Assembly (NCBI RefSeq): GCF_030403745.1
Contig: NZ_JAQMWP010000007.1
Location: 248,001-312,000, forward strand
Origin: Streptomyces sp. S.PB5
GTDB lineage: Bacteria; Actinomycetota; Actinomycetes; Streptomycetales; Streptomycetaceae
Length of the DNA stretch: 64,000 bases
Reading direction: 5' to 3'
The notes beneath the pieces were generated by a model. The model did no database searches. It was not told the origin of the DNA and worked only from the letters and a program-made list of their open reading frames with translations. Below, one piece after another: positions 57,002 through 64,000 of this stretch. A program made the translations under genes and the position numbers. Position 1 is the stretch's first letter, and each line of letters starts with the position of its first letter.

Positions 57002-57727
57002 ATGTTCAGCCCAGAAGGCCCGAGCCTCCGTGAGCTCGCCGTCCAGGCCCTGTCGTCCGTGGAACACGGCTACGACCTCCTCGCCCCCAAATTCGATCAC
57101 ACGCCCTTCCGCACCCCTGACTCGGTGCTCGACGCCGTCGCACGGGCGCTGACGCCGATGGGGCCTTTCGCCGCCGGCCTCGATCTGTGCTGCGGCACCG
57201 GGGCGGGGGCCGCCGTGCTCGCGCGGGTGTGCCGGGAGAGTGTGACCGGCGTCGACTTCAGCGCCGGCATGCTCGAGGTCGCCCGGAAACGCGTCCGGCC
57301 CGCCGGTCCCCGGGTCGACTGGGTCCGCGCGGACGCCCGGGCCCTGCCGTTTAGCCCCGCCTTCGACCTGGTGGTGAGCTTCGGGGCCTTCGGGCACTTT
57401 CTGCCGGCCGAACTGCCGGGCCTGTTCGGCCAGGTCCGCTCGGTCCTGCGGCCGGGTGGCAGCTTCGCCTTCCCCGTCGTCGCGCCGCCCCGCCCCGGCT
57501 CCCTCGGCTACTGGATGCTGCTGGGCTTCGACGTGGTCATGCGGGTGCGCAACGCGCTGTGGCGGCCGCCGTTCGTCATGTACTACCGGGCGTTCCGGCT
57601 GGGGGACGTCCGTGGGGAGCTGGAGCGCGCGGGCTTCGAGGTGGAGCTGGTGGCCCTGCCCGAGTTCGGGAGCCGGAGCGACGGCAGTCCGCGGGTGCGG
57701 ATGGTGGTGGCGCGCCTGCCGTACTGA
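57002..57727 (+). CDS. Class I SAM-dependent methyltransferase
   Basis: 241 residues. Motif I is GLDLCCGTGAGAAVLARV, with the acidic motif II in VTGVDFSAGMLEVARKRV. DWVRADARALPF (motif III region) and SVLRPGGSFAFPVVAP follow. A short amphipathic segment near residue 175 (LLGFDVVMRVRNALW) may lie against the membrane. It belongs to the Methyltransf_11/25 group; the substrate is unknown. It is divergent from the SnoaL-like gene. Confidence 0.9.
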   Translation: MFSPEGPSLRELAVQALSSVEHGYDLLAPKFDHTPFRTPDSVLDAVARALTPMGPFAAGLDLCCGTGAGAAVLARVCRESVTGVDFSAGMLEVARKRVRPAGPRVDWVRADARALPFSPAFDLVVSFGAFGHFLPAELPGLFGQVRSVLRPGGSFAFPVVAPPRPGSLGYWMLLGFDVVMRVRNALWRPPFVMYYRAFRLGDVRGELERAGFEVELVALPEFGSRSDGSPRVRMVVARLPY

Positions 57728-57738
57728 GCGGCGGACCG

Positions 57739-57804
57739 GGTGGGTTTGGTTTTCGAACCAATAGGTTATCGCGGGTTGGAAAATCAAACTCACCTGCTTA
57801 TGGT
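57739..57804 (+). promoter_or_regulatory. Long imperfect inverted repeat and promoter ahead of the thioesterase-like gene
   Basis: Bases 57739-57759 and 57774-57794 form inverted 21 bp arms (18 of 21 match) around a 14-base centre; key elements are GGTTTTCGAACC on the left and GGTTGGAAAATC on the right. TTGGAA (57776-57781) inside the right arm and TATGGT (57799-57804) 17 bases later make a promoter whose -10 ends six bases before GTG 57811. A dimeric or tetrameric repressor could cover the -35. Confidence 0.6.
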
Positions 57805-57810
57805 GAGTCC

Positions 57811-58581
57811 GTGACGACGACAACCGGCACCGAGATCCGCATCGACCCCGCCTGGTGGTCCTGGGAGGGAGCCCACGGCGGCCATGTCGCGGCCGTCGCC
57901 CTGGCCGCCGTACGCGACCGCTTCCCCGGCGGCGCGCACCCCGTCCGCACCCTGACCGCACACTTCCTCGCCCCCGTCGACGCGAGCCCGCTGCACTTCT
58001 CCGGCACCTCGCCCGCGACCGGCCGACAGACCGCGACCTGCGTCTTCAGCGGCCACCAGAGCGCGGGCCCGGTACTGGTCGGCTCTGCCCTCTTCGGCGC
58101 CGGGCGCCCTGGACCGTCGTACGCCGGTCGCCCCGCCCCCGACGTGCCGGGACCGGAGGAGTGCCTGCCGCTCGAACTGCCCCACGCGCCCGCCCCGTTC
58201 GCCGACCAGCTGGAGATCCGCCCGGCCACCGAGGCCCGCCCGCTCGTCGGCGGCGGCACGGCCGAACTGGTCGCCTGGGTGCGCTTCGCGGACGGACGCG
58301 CCCTGGACGCGGGCGCCGTGATCACGCTCACCGACGTCCTCCCGCCCGCCCTCCACGCCCGCCTGCGCACCCCGCGCCCCGTGCCCACGGCCGAGCTGAC
58401 CGTTCACCTGACCGACGCCCTGGACGACGGCCCCCCGCACGGCTGGACCCTCGTCCGGATCCGTGCCGACCACGCCGGTGGCGGCTGGGCGGTCGACGAC
58501 AGCGCGGTCTGGGCCGCGGACGGCCGGCTGCTCGCGGTGGGGCGTCAGGCGCGCGTCGTGCGGGACGCCGGTACCGGATGA
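57811..58581 (+). CDS. TesB-like acyl-CoA thioesterase-family protein (double hotdog)
   Basis: 256 residues from GTG at 57811 (VTTTTGTE). Two hotdog halves are seen: WSWEGAHGGHVAAVALAAV with RTLTAHFLAPVDASPL in the first, and AELVAWVRFADGRALDAGAVITLTDVLPPAL in the second, ending VDDSAVWAADGRLLAVGRQARVV. This is the acyl-CoA thioesterase domain arrangement common in actinobacteria. The start follows a predicted promoter directly, so it may be leaderless. The substrate is unknown, and no fatty acid gene is adjacent. Confidence 0.85.
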   Translation: MTTTTGTEIRIDPAWWSWEGAHGGHVAAVALAAVRDRFPGGAHPVRTLTAHFLAPVDASPLHFSGTSPATGRQTATCVFSGHQSAGPVLVGSALFGAGRPGPSYAGRPAPDVPGPEECLPLELPHAPAPFADQLEIRPATEARPLVGGGTAELVAWVRFADGRALDAGAVITLTDVLPPALHARLRTPRPVPTAELTVHLTDALDDGPPHGWTLVRIRADHAGGGWAVDDSAVWAADGRLLAVGRQARVVRDAGTG

Positions 58582-58586
58582 CGGGG

Positions 58587-58611
58587 AAGGGCCACCACCG
58601 GTTCGGCCCCT
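58587..58611. terminator. Weak bidirectional hairpin between convergent genes
   Basis: AAGGGCC (58587-58593) and GGCCCCT (58605-58611) pair at six of seven positions around an 11-base loop, in the 46 bp gap between the convergent thioesterase-like gene and the ATPase gene. Confidence 0.4.
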
Positions 58612-58627
58612 GGAGGGCGCTGTCCGG

Positions 58628-60703
58628 CTAGAGGTCGTCCCGCGCGCCGACCCCGCCCAGTGCCAGCCCGATCGCCGCCTCCGCGCCCAACTCCCCGCCC
58701 TCGCGCACCGCTTGGAGGAACCGGGCGTCACCCAGGGAGGCGCGCAGGCGGCGTTCGTACTCGCGGTGGAAGACGGTGGTGTCGGGGTTGCCCAGCTGCG
58801 GCAGTCCCGCCGTGCGCCACAGGCGTCTGCTGACGCCCAGCAGACGTGCCGCCAGCTCGTCCTCGCCGCGGGCGGCCTGCGCGGCGACCAGCAGATCGGC
58901 GACGGCGGCGGCCCCGAGGTGGTCGTGCACCCGCCACTTCGCGGTCAGCGCCTCCCGGGCCGTCCGCAGCGCCTCGTCCGCATGGCCGAGGCCGATCCCG
59001 GCCAGCGACACGAAGAAGTCACCCCACGCCCGCATCCACAGCTCGCCCCGCTTGGCACAGTCCTGCCGCAACCGCTCGGCGACCGAGGCGCAGCGCTCGA
59101 ACGCGGCCTGCCCGGCGAGGAGATACGCCTGCAGCGCGAGGGTCATGAGCTGGAAGAACTCGGCGCCGCCGTCGCCCGCCGGAGCCTGCAGGCCGGCCCC
59201 GTACAGCACCGCCGAGCGCGCCGACTCGCCCCGCACGGCCAGACTCGCCCCCGTCAACGGCAGCGCGGGAACCGGCAGTTGACGCTCCGCAGCGAGCCAC
59301 ACATAGGCGGCGCTCACCGATTCCGCCGCTTCCAGGTCGTCCGGTACGACGGTCACGAGCCGGTGCGCCCACACGGCGAGTGTGTGCTCGGGGCCGCCGC
59401 TCTCGGGTGCCCGGCGCAGGGCCCGTTCCAGATAGCCGCGCCCCTCCTCGGCGACCCCGCAGGCGAACCAGAAGTACCAGAGGCTGCCGGTGAGTTCGAG
59501 CGCGGTCTCCGGCTCGGGCGCCGCCAGACAGTCCTCGATCGCCAGCCGCAGATTCGCGTGCTCCGCGGAGAGCCGCTCGGCCCACACCCGCTGACCGGGG
59601 CCCAGCCACTCCGCCTCGCCCTGGCGCGCGATCCACCGGAAGTAGTCCCGGTGCCTGCGCCGGACCGCCTCCTCCTCGCCGAGCCCGGCGAGCCACTCCG
59701 CGCCGAACGAGCGGACCGTGTCGAGCATGCGATAGCGCCCCGCAATCCCCTCGCCGTCCCGTGTCACGATCGACTTCTCGGTGAGCGAGGCGAGCAGCGC
59801 GAGCACGTCCTCGGCGCTCAACGGACCGCCGTGGCAGACGAATTCGGCCGCCTCGATGTCCCAGCCGCCGGCGAACACCGACAGCCTCGCCCACAGCAGC
59901 CGCTCCAGGGGCGTGCACAGCTCATGACTCCAGCCGATGGCCGTACGGAGCGTCTGATGGCGGGCCAGCCGCGGCCGGGCGGACGAGACGAGCAGGTCGA
60001 AGCGGGAGTCCAGGCCCTCCAGGAGGCGGTCGAGCGGGAATCCGCGCAGTCGCACGGCGGCGAGCTCAAGGGCCAGCGGTATCCCGTCGAGCCGGGCGCA
60101 CACCGCGGCCACATGCGGTCGGTTGTCCTCGGTGAGCGTGAACTCCGGCATCGCGGCCGAGGCCCGGGCCGCGAACAGCTTCACCGCGTCGTCCCGCTCG
60201 CCCAGCGGCAGCGGCGTCACCGTCAGCAGCTGCTCGCCCGGTACCCCGAGCGCCTGGCGGCTGGTCGCCAGCACCCTCAACTCCGGGATGTGCAACAGGA
60301 GTTCCTGCACGACGTGCGCGCACTCGTCCAGAACGTGCTCGCAGGTGTCGAGCACGAGCAGCAGGGGCGCCCCGGTGAGATGCTCGTACAGCGCCTCCAG
60401 GAGCGGCCGCAGGGTCTGCTCGGTCAGCCGGGTCGCCTGCGCGACCGTGTTCGTCAGCAGATCGGGATTCCTGAGGTCCGACAGCTCCACCAGCCAGGCC
60501 CCGCCGGGGAAGGCCGACTTCGCGACATGCGCGGCGCGCAGGGCGAGCCGGGACTTGCCGACACCCCCCGGCCCCGTCAGCGTCACCAGCCGCACGGCCC
60601 CGAGCAGCCCTGCGATCTCCGTGAGTTCGAGCCTGCGGCCGACGAACTCGTTCGCCTCGGCGGGAAGGTTGCCGATCCTGCCGCCCTGCACAGAGGCCGC
60701 CAT
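58628..60703 (-). CDS. NB-ARC/AAA-type ATPase with TPR-like C-terminus, no DNA-binding domain
   Basis: 691 residues. Walker A is LTGPGGVGKSRLALRAA near residue 45 and Walker B is LLLVLDTCEHVLDE near residue 115. ATSRQALGVPGEQ and LDGIPLALELAAVRLRG are the sensor and helical parts of the AfsR/MalT-like NTPase (STAND) family. Helical repeats follow to the end. Relatives often add an N-terminal SARP or C-terminal LuxR helix-turn-helix; both are absent, as the protein starts near the NTPase and stops after LALGGVGARDDL. It may act by protein contacts. It is divergent from the MEDS-STAS pair, 106 bp apart. Confidence 0.88.
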   Translation of the reverse strand: MAASVQGGRIGNLPAEANEFVGRRLELTEIAGLLGAVRLVTLTGPGGVGKSRLALRAAHVAKSAFPGGAWLVELSDLRNPDLLTNTVAQATRLTEQTLRPLLEALYEHLTGAPLLLVLDTCEHVLDECAHVVQELLLHIPELRVLATSRQALGVPGEQLLTVTPLPLGERDDAVKLFAARASAAMPEFTLTEDNRPHVAAVCARLDGIPLALELAAVRLRGFPLDRLLEGLDSRFDLLVSSARPRLARHQTLRTAIGWSHELCTPLERLLWARLSVFAGGWDIEAAEFVCHGGPLSAEDVLALLASLTEKSIVTRDGEGIAGRYRMLDTVRSFGAEWLAGLGEEEAVRRRHRDYFRWIARQGEAEWLGPGQRVWAERLSAEHANLRLAIEDCLAAPEPETALELTGSLWYFWFACGVAEEGRGYLERALRRAPESGGPEHTLAVWAHRLVTVVPDDLEAAESVSAAYVWLAAERQLPVPALPLTGASLAVRGESARSAVLYGAGLQAPAGDGGAEFFQLMTLALQAYLLAGQAAFERCASVAERLRQDCAKRGELWMRAWGDFFVSLAGIGLGHADEALRTAREALTAKWRVHDHLGAAAVADLLVAAQAARGEDELAARLLGVSRRLWRTAGLPQLGNPDTTVFHREYERRLRASLGDARFLQAVREGGELGAEAAIGLALGGVGARDDL

Positions 60704-60809
60704 CGTCCCCCCTCACCGCAACCCGACGCCAGGTCACCCTAACCCCTCACGGGCGGCCTGTTTCCGGCGTAGCGTGGATGCGGTCCCACCTCGCCGAGGG
60801 AGGCGCGCC

Positions 60810-61691
60810 ATGGCCGTCGTACCCGCCGTGACGACCGTGGGACGGATGCGCCACGGAGACCATCTGCTCCTCGGTTACGACACGGACGAGGAACGCGAGA
60901 CCGTCCTCGCCGCGTTTCTGCTCGACGGCCTGGCCTGCGGCCACCGTGGACTGCTGCTGCCGCCCGCCGACATCCCCGCCGGCGTCGCCCTGTCCTTCCT
61001 GGAGGAGCACGGCTGCCGGGTCGACGAGGAGGTCGCGACCGGCCGCCTCCTGGTCGACCCCCATCTCGCCGCCCCCGACGGGCTGTGGGACCTGGACGAG
61101 GTGATCCGCCGCGAGACCCGGCGCGCGGTCGCCGACGGTTTCCTGGGCTTGCGCGTGTGCACGGAGATCCTGCGCGCCCGCGGCGGCAGAGGACTCAAGA
61201 CACTGCACGACAGCGAGCTCCTGCTCGACCCGGTCTTCTCCGCGCTGCCCGTGCTCGGCATCTGCCAGTACGACAGCCGGGTCTTCGACGAGTCCGAACT
61301 CGCCCCGCTCACCGGACTCCACCACGGCCGGGTGGGCGCGGACCACGTCTGGCGCGACGACCTGCTCTCCATCACCCGCACCTTCGCACCCCCGGGCCTC
61401 GCCCTCGCCGGAGAGGTCGACGACACCAACGTCACCGCCGTCGCCCGCGCCCTGCACGCCGAGCGCAACCGCCCGGCGAACGGCGTCCACACCCGACTCG
61501 ACCTGCGCGAACTGCACTTCATCGACGTGGGCGCACTGCGGCTGCTGGTCTTCTCCGCGCTCGCCCGGTCCGGCGCGGGCGGCACCCTGGTCCTGTCCGG
61601 GGTCGCCCCGCACATCCAGCGGGTGATGCGGGTGACCGGCTGGGACCGCGTCCCCGGCCTGCGCCTCGAACCGGACGGAGGTGAGCCGTGA
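60810..61691 (+). CDS. MEDS sensory domain fused to STAS (anti-sigma antagonist-like)
   Basis: 293 residues. The first ~175 residues are a MEDS (DcmR-type sensory) domain: MRHGDHLLLGYDTDEERETVLAAFLLDGLACGHRGLLL, VDPHLAAPDGLWDLDEVI and LPVLGICQYDSRVFDES. A STAS domain follows (LALAGEVDDTNVTAVARALHAE, LDLRELHFIDVGALRLLVFSA). The STAS site has D-V-G where S/T is usual, so a phosphorylatable serine may be missing. STAS proteins bind RsbW-like kinases to release sigma factors. The next gene, MEDS plus an RsbW-like ATPase, overlaps its stop. Confidence 0.87.
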   Translation: MAVVPAVTTVGRMRHGDHLLLGYDTDEERETVLAAFLLDGLACGHRGLLLPPADIPAGVALSFLEEHGCRVDEEVATGRLLVDPHLAAPDGLWDLDEVIRRETRRAVADGFLGLRVCTEILRARGGRGLKTLHDSELLLDPVFSALPVLGICQYDSRVFDESELAPLTGLHHGRVGADHVWRDDLLSITRTFAPPGLALAGEVDDTNVTAVARALHAERNRPANGVHTRLDLRELHFIDVGALRLLVFSALARSGAGGTLVLSGVAPHIQRVMRVTGWDRVPGLRLEPDGGEP

Positions 61692-62623
61692 CCCGCACCG
61701 GCTTCGCCCACCAGGCCCTGTGCTACGGCTCGGACACCGAATTCCTCGCCGGCACCGCCGGTTTCGCCCTCGACGGGCTGGACGCCGGCGATGCCGTTCT
61801 CGCCGTGGTCGACGAACGCAACATCGCCCTGCTCGGCGAGGCGCTCGGCGCACGGTCCGGGGAGGTCGAGTTCGTCGACGCCCGGGACTGGTACGACTAC
61901 CCTTCGCGCACCCTGGGCCGCTACCACGCCTACTGCGACCGGCACGGCCCGGACCGGAGGCGGGTGAGGGTCATCGGCGAACCCGTCTGGACAGGCCGCG
62001 GCACGTTCGAGGCGCGCGAGTGGAAACGCTACGAGTCGCTCCTCAACATCGCCTTCGCCGACTCGCCCCACTGGATCGTCTGCCCCTACGACACCCGGAC
62101 CCTGCCCGCCGACGTCGTCCGCACCGCCCTGCGCACCCACCCCGAACTCACCGACGGGCCCGCCGACTTCACCGACCCGGCGGACTTCTGCGCCGAGTGC
62201 GACGCACACCGTCCGGCCCCGCTGCCCGCCGGCCCGGACGACATCCCCTTCGCCCGCGGCGGCTCGGCCGCGGTGCGCCAGGCCCTCGTCGGGTACGCCC
62301 GCCGTGTCGGCCTGCCCGAACAGCGCATGTACGACCTGGTGGCGGCGGTGCACGAGACCGTGGCCAACTCCCTGCGCTACGGCGGAGGACAGGGCGTGAT
62401 CCGGCTGGGCGGCGACCCCGACCACCTGATCTGCGAGATCCGGGACGAGGGGGCACACAACTCGGCGCCCCTTCCGCCCTTCCCCGGCCATCTGCCACCC
62501 GACCCGCGCGCCCCGAACGGTCACGGGATGTGGGTCGTACGGCAGTTGGCCGACCTGGTCGCCGAGGACCTGGGCCCCTCGGGCTCCGTGGTGCAGCTGT
62601 ACTTCCGCTGGCCCACGCCCTGA
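61688..62623 (+). CDS. MEDS sensory domain fused to RsbW-like HATPase
   Basis: 311 residues from GTG at 61688, overlapping the preceding stop. The N-terminal ~185 residues are MEDS (FLAGTAGFALDGLDAGDAVLAVV, IGEPVWTGRGTFEAREWKRYESLLN, HWIVCPYDTRTLP). The C-terminal ~125 residues are an HATPase_c_2 domain: LVAAVHETVANSLRYGGGQG (N-box), CEIRDEGAHNS and NGHGMWVVRQLADLV (G-boxes). Such domains are serine kinases or anti-sigma factors. With the coupled MEDS-STAS partner it forms a candidate partner-switching pair sensing a common ligand. No sigma gene is adjacent. Confidence 0.88.
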   Translation: MTRTGFAHQALCYGSDTEFLAGTAGFALDGLDAGDAVLAVVDERNIALLGEALGARSGEVEFVDARDWYDYPSRTLGRYHAYCDRHGPDRRRVRVIGEPVWTGRGTFEAREWKRYESLLNIAFADSPHWIVCPYDTRTLPADVVRTALRTHPELTDGPADFTDPADFCAECDAHRPAPLPAGPDDIPFARGGSAAVRQALVGYARRVGLPEQRMYDLVAAVHETVANSLRYGGGQGVIRLGGDPDHLICEIRDEGAHNSAPLPPFPGHLPPDPRAPNGHGMWVVRQLADLVAEDLGPSGSVVQLYFRWPTP

Positions 62624-62645
62624 ACCCATAGGCCGACGGCCGGTG

Positions 62646-63812
62646 TCACAGCGCGCTGTAGAGGGCGTCGACGAGCGCCATCTTCCGCGGATCGTCGGCG
62701 ATATGAGGCCCCATGCGGTTCATGACGTAACCGAGCGACACCTGGGCCTCGGGGTCGGCCAGCCCGCAGGACCCGCCGAAACCGTCATGCCCGTACGCCC
62801 GCGGGTTGGGCCCGTACGACCCGTTCGCCCCGCTCAGCCACAGCCCGAGCGCGATCTCCGTCTCGCTCTCGAAACCGGCGCCCAGCACCAGGTCACGGCA
62901 GCTGCCCTGCCCCTCACGCACCCGCTCGGCCGCCTCCGGCGTCAGGACGCGGTGACCGTCGTACGTGCCCTGCCCCGCGAAGATGCCGTACAGCCGGGCC
63001 ACCGCCCGCGCGGTGCCGTGACCGTTGGCGGCGGGGATCTCGGCGGCCCGCCACCGGGGCGTGTTCGCCTCGGTCGCGCCCGCCATCGGATTGGCCAGGG
63101 CGGCCAGTGCCACGGGCGCCAACTGGCTGAAGACCGCCGCCTGTTCGCTGCTCGCCGCCGCCGACGGATGGACCAGCTCGGCGGCGCGCCCGTACTCCTT
63201 CTCCGGCAGCCCGACGGTGAAGTCGATGCCGAGGGGCCCGGTCACCTCCCGCTCCAGGAAGGCCCCCGGCAGCAGCCCGGACACCCGTCGTACCACCTCA
63301 CCGACGAGGAACCCGTACGTCAGCGCGTGGTACCCCGACTGCGAACCCGGCTCCCACCACGGCTCCGTCGCGGCGAGCCGCGCCGTCGTCAGCTCCCAGT
63401 CGCAGAGCTGCTCCACGGAGTGCGGTTCCCGCAGCCCGGCCAGTCCGGCCCGGTGCGACAGCAGATGCCGTACGAGGACCTTCTCCTTGCCCGCTGCGGC
63501 GAACTCGGGCCAGTACACGGCCACCGGGGCGTCGAGGTCGAGCAGCCCCCGGTCGGCGAGGATGTGCGCACACAGGGCCACCGGCCCCTTCGAGGTCGAC
63601 CACACATTGACCAGCGTGTCCCGTTCCCAGGGCCGGGTGCGTCCGGCGTCGGCCCAGCCGCCCCACAGATCCACCACGGTCCGCCCGCCGACCGTGACGG
63701 CGACCGCGGCCCCCAGCTCGCCCCGGTCCCGGAAGTTCCCCTCGAACGCGGTGCGCACCGCCGCGAATCGCTCGTCGCAGTCGCCTTGAACGCGGGACTC
63801 GTGCTCGGACAT
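62646..63812 (-). CDS. Serine hydrolase, class C beta-lactamase/EstB-like
   Basis: 388 residues. The S-x-x-K motif is in NVWSTSKGPVAL near residue 70, Y-x-N replaced by YHALTYGFL (Tyr-His-Ala as in EstB-type esterases), and HDGFGGS near residue 345 takes the place of the HTG/WGG motif. No signal peptide is present, so it is cytoplasmic and more probably an esterase than a penicillin-interactive enzyme. GACGGAGG precedes the ATG at 63812. It is convergent with the MEDS pair. Confidence 0.9.
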   Translation of the reverse strand: MSEHESRVQGDCDERFAAVRTAFEGNFRDRGELGAAVAVTVGGRTVVDLWGGWADAGRTRPWERDTLVNVWSTSKGPVALCAHILADRGLLDLDAPVAVYWPEFAAAGKEKVLVRHLLSHRAGLAGLREPHSVEQLCDWELTTARLAATEPWWEPGSQSGYHALTYGFLVGEVVRRVSGLLPGAFLEREVTGPLGIDFTVGLPEKEYGRAAELVHPSAAASSEQAAVFSQLAPVALAALANPMAGATEANTPRWRAAEIPAANGHGTARAVARLYGIFAGQGTYDGHRVLTPEAAERVREGQGSCRDLVLGAGFESETEIALGLWLSGANGSYGPNPRAYGHDGFGGSCGLADPEAQVSLGYVMNRMGPHIADDPRKMALVDALYSAL

Positions 63813-63912
63813 GAACCGCCTCCGTCGTACGCCGGGACCCCGGGCCGCCACACTGCGGCCCGGGCCCGTCGAACGTACCGACTGGTCGGACTGGAGGGAA
63901 GGACCAGGGTCC

Positions 63913-64000
63913 TCAGAGGCGCGAGCGCAGCCAGTCGAGCTTGGCCGCCTCCTGGTAGGGGCCGCCGCCCTCGTGGTCGTTGAAGTCGTAGACCTCGATC
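63913..64000 (-). CDS. C-terminal end of an acetylxylan-esterase-like alpha/beta hydrolase, partial
   Basis: The last 28 codons of a minus-strand gene entering from the right edge. EVYDFNDHEGGGPYQEAAK with LDWLRSRL at the end matches the C-terminus of AXE1-type acetylxylan esterase / cephalosporin-C deacetylase proteins, in which the H of HEGG is the catalytic histidine. The rest lies outside the window, so the call rests on this short end only. Confidence 0.55.
   Translation of the reverse strand, partial: IEVYDFNDHEGGGPYQEAAKLDWLRSRL

Noticed and set aside
58463..60742. A 759-codon plus-strand open frame
   Set aside because: Antisense to the STAND ATPase, which shows Walker motifs. The plus-strand product is Arg/Gln/Pro-rich with no domain.
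60762..60785. SigB-like promoter GTTT...GGATGC ahead of the MEDS-STAS gene
   Set aside because: The -10 does not match GGGTAT-type sites and the spacing is off by a base or more, so it was not listed despite the attractive context.
1..64000. tRNA, rRNA, insertion sequences, prophage genes or a secondary-metabolite core enzyme
   Set aside because: No transposase, integrase, tRNA cloverleaf, polyketide or non-ribosomal synthase was recognised anywhere in the window.

Overview
The window is a 64 kb piece of a Streptomyces chromosome, or of a very close relative. The evidence is very high GC with strong third-position GC bias, frequent GTG starts, dense ATGA/GTGA stop-start overlaps, Tat signals and lipoboxes. 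Family types also fit: the long ~480-residue GAPDH, ECF42/DGPF genes, RsbW/STAS-type switches and SsuA/SsuD-type sulfonate genes. I see no rRNA, tRNA, insertion sequence, prophage, CRISPR array or complete antibiotic cluster. The mix of catabolic, regulatory and paralogous housekeeping genes suggests a chromosome-arm or near-arm region.

Layout. (1) 1-11.3 kb: the end of a secreted serine hydrolase, an SDR, a secreted dipeptidase-like/discoidin protein with a TetR regulator, and a Tat-exported (alpha/alpha)6-type protein under a perfect LacI-type operator. Then come a SLOG-like protein, a long GAPDH, a membrane PP2C phosphatase and 6-phosphogluconate dehydrogenase. (2) 11.4-18.6 kb: MarR, a two-subunit molybdenum hydroxylase of isoquinoline oxidoreductase type, an NCS1 permease coupled to a cysteine hydrolase, an acyl-CoA-dehydrogenase-like monooxygenase, and an SseB-domain protein. 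This looks like uptake and attack of an N-heterocycle. (3) 18.6-28.9 kb: a convergent spacer rich in hairpins and decamer repeats, then a nine-gene minus-strand organosulfur operon with two binding proteins, permease, ATPase, SsuD-like monooxygenase, rhodanese, hydrolase, acyl-CoA-dehydrogenase-like enzyme and FAD-linked oxidase. A cysteine-containing leader peptide precedes it, and a LysR regulator is divergent.

(4) 28.9-38.3 kb: a frameshifted nitroreductase relic, MarR, VOC, and a compact galactan locus. The ABC importer and LacI regulator run leftward; a GH42 beta-galactosidase and a secreted GH53 galactanase run rightward. The divergent promoters share a -35 region and carry two LacI-type sites. 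(5) 38.5-42 kb: a small winged-helix protein, an SMP-30-like protein, crcB-DUF190-crcB, and UppP. (6) 42.1-47.9 kb: an asparagine/glutamine catabolic run of GntR/FadR, AnsP permease, asparaginase, aspartase and glutaminase. (7) 48-53 kb: two polyprenol-dependent glycosyltransferases, a D-alanyl-D-alanine carboxypeptidase, and a short second Rho factor.

(8) 53.3-57.7 kb: a methyltransferase, then a DGPF/YCII-ECF42 sigma operon with a visible candidate ECF42 promoter, a SnoaL-like protein and a second methyltransferase. (9) 57.8-64 kb: a thioesterase-like gene behind a long inverted repeat, an NB-ARC/TPR ATPase lacking a DNA-binding domain, a coupled MEDS-STAS / MEDS-HATPase pair, a serine hydrolase, and the end of an acetylxylan-esterase-like gene. 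Several regulatory starts (11409, 27919, 28023, 29661, 57811) lie six bases after a TANNNT-like -10 box, which predicts leaderless transcripts.
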